Below are positions 62,735 to 64,000 of a stretch of 64,000 nt of DNA, piece by piece (the first letter of the stretch is position 1; every line of letters starts with the position of its first letter). Both the position numbers and the translations under genes were made by a program. The notes beneath the pieces are model-generated. The model was given only the letters and a program-made list of their open reading frames with translations, was not told the DNA's origin and made no database searches. This DNA comes from Acidimicrobiaceae bacterium (GTDB lineage: Bacteria; Actinomycetota; Acidimicrobiia; Acidimicrobiales; RAAP-2): NCBI GenBank assembly GCA_947372925.1, contig CANBVQ010000003.1:1-64000 (forward strand). Reading direction: 5' to 3'.

Positions 62735-64000
62735 CTGGCGGGAACGAAGGTCACCGCGACACTCTTGGCGCCATCAGTGGCCTCGACGTAGGTGACCGCA
62801 CGAACGGCCCCGGCGTCGCGGAGATCGTTTTCAGCGAGACGCACGGCCGTAATGAATCCAGATTCATTGGTCACAACCAGTGATTCGATTTCGGTGCGCA
62901 TCGAGACTTTGGCTTCGGTCTTTTCCCGTCGCACGGCAGTCAAGATTTCGCACACCGGTCCGTAGACGGCGACGTGGGTAGCCGTGTCGGGCAGTTCGTC
63001 GCGCGTCGGCCATGCGGCCACGTGTACGGAACCCTGATGCCACCAACTCCACACCTCTTCGGTGACAAAGGGGAGGAAGGGGGCGAAGAGTCGCTGGAGT
63101 ACCGAAAGGGTCGTGGCGAGAGCAGCGCGGGCTGAAGCCAAGCCCGCGGGGTTGTCTTCGCTGTAGGCGCGGATCTTGACGAGTTCGATGTAGTCGTCAC
63201 AGAAGCTCCAGAAGAACTGTTCGGTGCGCTCCAACGCTCGCGCGTAGTCATACTGTTCAAAGGCCCGGGTGGTCTCATCAATCAAGGTGGCTAGCTGTGC
63301 CATCAGATCGACGTCCAGCGGTTCGGTAATGGCGTCGACCGAAGGAATCGGTGCCCCTTCGAGTCGACCCAGGGCGAACTTCGAGGCGTTCAAGATCTTG
63401 ATGGCGAGACGACGACCAATCTTCATCTGCGCTTCATCGAAGGCGGTGTCGGTTCCCGGTCGACCGGAAGCGGCCCAGTAGCGAACGGCATCCGAGCCGT
63501 GGGTGTCGAGTAGGCCCATCGGCGTGACGACGTTGCCCACGGACTTGGACATCTTCTTGCGATCGGGGTCCAAGATCCAACCGGAGATCGCGGCGTTGGT
63601 GAAGGGGAGCGAGTTGAACTCGAGGTGGCTACGGACCACCGTCGAGAAGAGCCACGTCCGAATGATTTCGTGCGCTTGGGGGCGCAGATCCATCGGGAAG
63701 ACGCGGTCGAAGAGATCAGTTCCCCAGCGGCCGGCAATCTGCGGGGTTAGCGAGCTCGTGGCCCAGGTGTCCATGACGTCGGGGTCACCACTAAAGCCAC
63801 CGGGGAGACCACGCTGCGACTCGGTGAAACCGGGTGGGCAATCACTCGAAGGGTCGATTGGGAGCGAGGCGACGTCGGCGACAATCGGCGCGTCAAAGTT
63901 AATGATGCCGTCGCTGTCGATGGTGTACCAGACCGGGAAGGGCACGCCGAAGTAGCGCTGACGTGAAATGCACCAGTCACCGTTAAGTCCCTCAACCCAG
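62731..64000 (-). CDS. valS: Valyl-tRNA synthetase, 5' end beyond window
   Basis: The frame runs 423 codons to the right edge without a start, so the visible part is the C-terminal half. It holds DWCISRQRYFGVPFPVWY, DVMDTWATSSLTPQIAGRW, the KMSKSVGN ATP motif, and the anticodon-binding helical domain to the end. The enzyme charges tRNA-Val. The DTWATSSLTPQI form is that of archaeal-type ValRS rather than the DTWFSSALWP form of most bacteria. There is no long C-terminal coiled coil, again like the archaeal type. Confidence 0.93.
   Translation of the reverse strand, partial: WVEGLNGDWCISRQRYFGVPFPVWYTIDSDGIINFDAPIVADVASLPIDPSSDCPPGFTESQRGLPGGFSGDPDVMDTWATSSLTPQIAGRWGTDLFDRVFPMDLRPQAHEIIRTWLFSTVVRSHLEFNSLPFTNAAISGWILDPDRKKMSKSVGNVVTPMGLLDTHGSDAVRYWAASGRPGTDTAFDEAQMKIGRRLAIKILNASKFALGRLEGAPIPSVDAITEPLDVDLMAQLATLIDETTRAFEQYDYARALERTEQFFWSFCDDYIELVKIRAYSEDNPAGLASARAALATTLSVLQRLFAPFLPFVTEEVWSWWHQGSVHVAAWPTRDELPDTATHVAVYGPVCEILTAVRREKTEAKVSMRTEIESLVVTNESGFITAVRLAENDLRDAGAVRAVTYVEATDGAKSVAVTFVPAS

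Overview
The window looks like chromosomal core sequence from an actinomycete, most likely a small-genome member of Acidimicrobiia or a relative (this placement is inferred). The markers are two WhiB proteins, a GuaB3-type IMP dehydrogenase paralogue, DprE1/DprE2/UbiA decaprenyl-phosphoarabinose genes, a mycobacterial Sdh1-type sdhCAB operon, a YlbL/UPF0182/DUF2342 neighbourhood, DivIVA, F420-type LLM proteins and TetR regulators. Base composition is moderately GC-rich. Packing is tight: many start/stop overlaps are ATGA, GTGA or TTGA, and five convergent pairs interlock their stop codons by exactly 4 nt. I see no rRNA, CRISPR array, insertion sequence or prophage.

Layout. 1-7.4 kb: truncated SDR, CIRCE-controlled groES-groEL, amidohydrolase, MMPL exporter, Nudix hydrolase. 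7.5-12.3 kb: a polysaccharide or glycolipid cluster (GT2, membrane-anchored protein, GT4, large polytopic membrane protein). 12.4-17.4 kb: guaB3-guaA-pcrA. 17.4-22.8 kb: phosphodiester glycosidase and a minus-strand operon GT4-UbiA-DprE1-DprE2 for arabinose donor synthesis. 22.9-31.3 kb: central metabolism (B12-binding mutase subunit, sucCD, purN, purH, folD, cupin, metF, mdh), interrupted by an AT-rich ParB-like orphan. 31.4-36.5 kb: secreted pentapeptide-repeat protein, SCP2-like protein and sdhCAB. 36.8-40.7 kb: MoxR-type ATPase with VWA partner, and a DUF6941-like gene. 40.9-52.5 kb: two whiB genes around a glutamate formimidoyltransferase homologue, then a probable envelope/cell-shape neighbourhood: DUF2342, HtrA-like PDZ protein, divergent MreB-like protein, HEAT protein, YlbL-type Lon/PDZ protein, DivIVA with a phage-MuF-like zinc tail, and UPF0182. 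52.5-64 kb: TetR, initiator tRNA, orphan DNA adenine methylase, a haem-oxygenase-like diiron oxidase divergent from a protein I cannot name across a perfect 41-bp palindrome, NadR-like kinase, methyltransferase, S51-peptidase/CysS-tail fusion, TetR, SRPBCC, LLM oxidoreductase, membrane esterase and truncated valS.

Main observations. (1) The palindrome-controlled diiron oxidase/unknown pair is the best candidate for an undescribed small system. (2) The MreB-like/DivIVA-MuF genes are inserted into an otherwise conserved actinobacterial neighbourhood. (3) At least eleven genes have a TANNNT -10 box exactly 6 nt before the start codon, which implies widespread leaderless transcription and helps fix several starts. 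(4) DprE1 carries Ala where the benzothiazinone-target Cys sits in M. tuberculosis.
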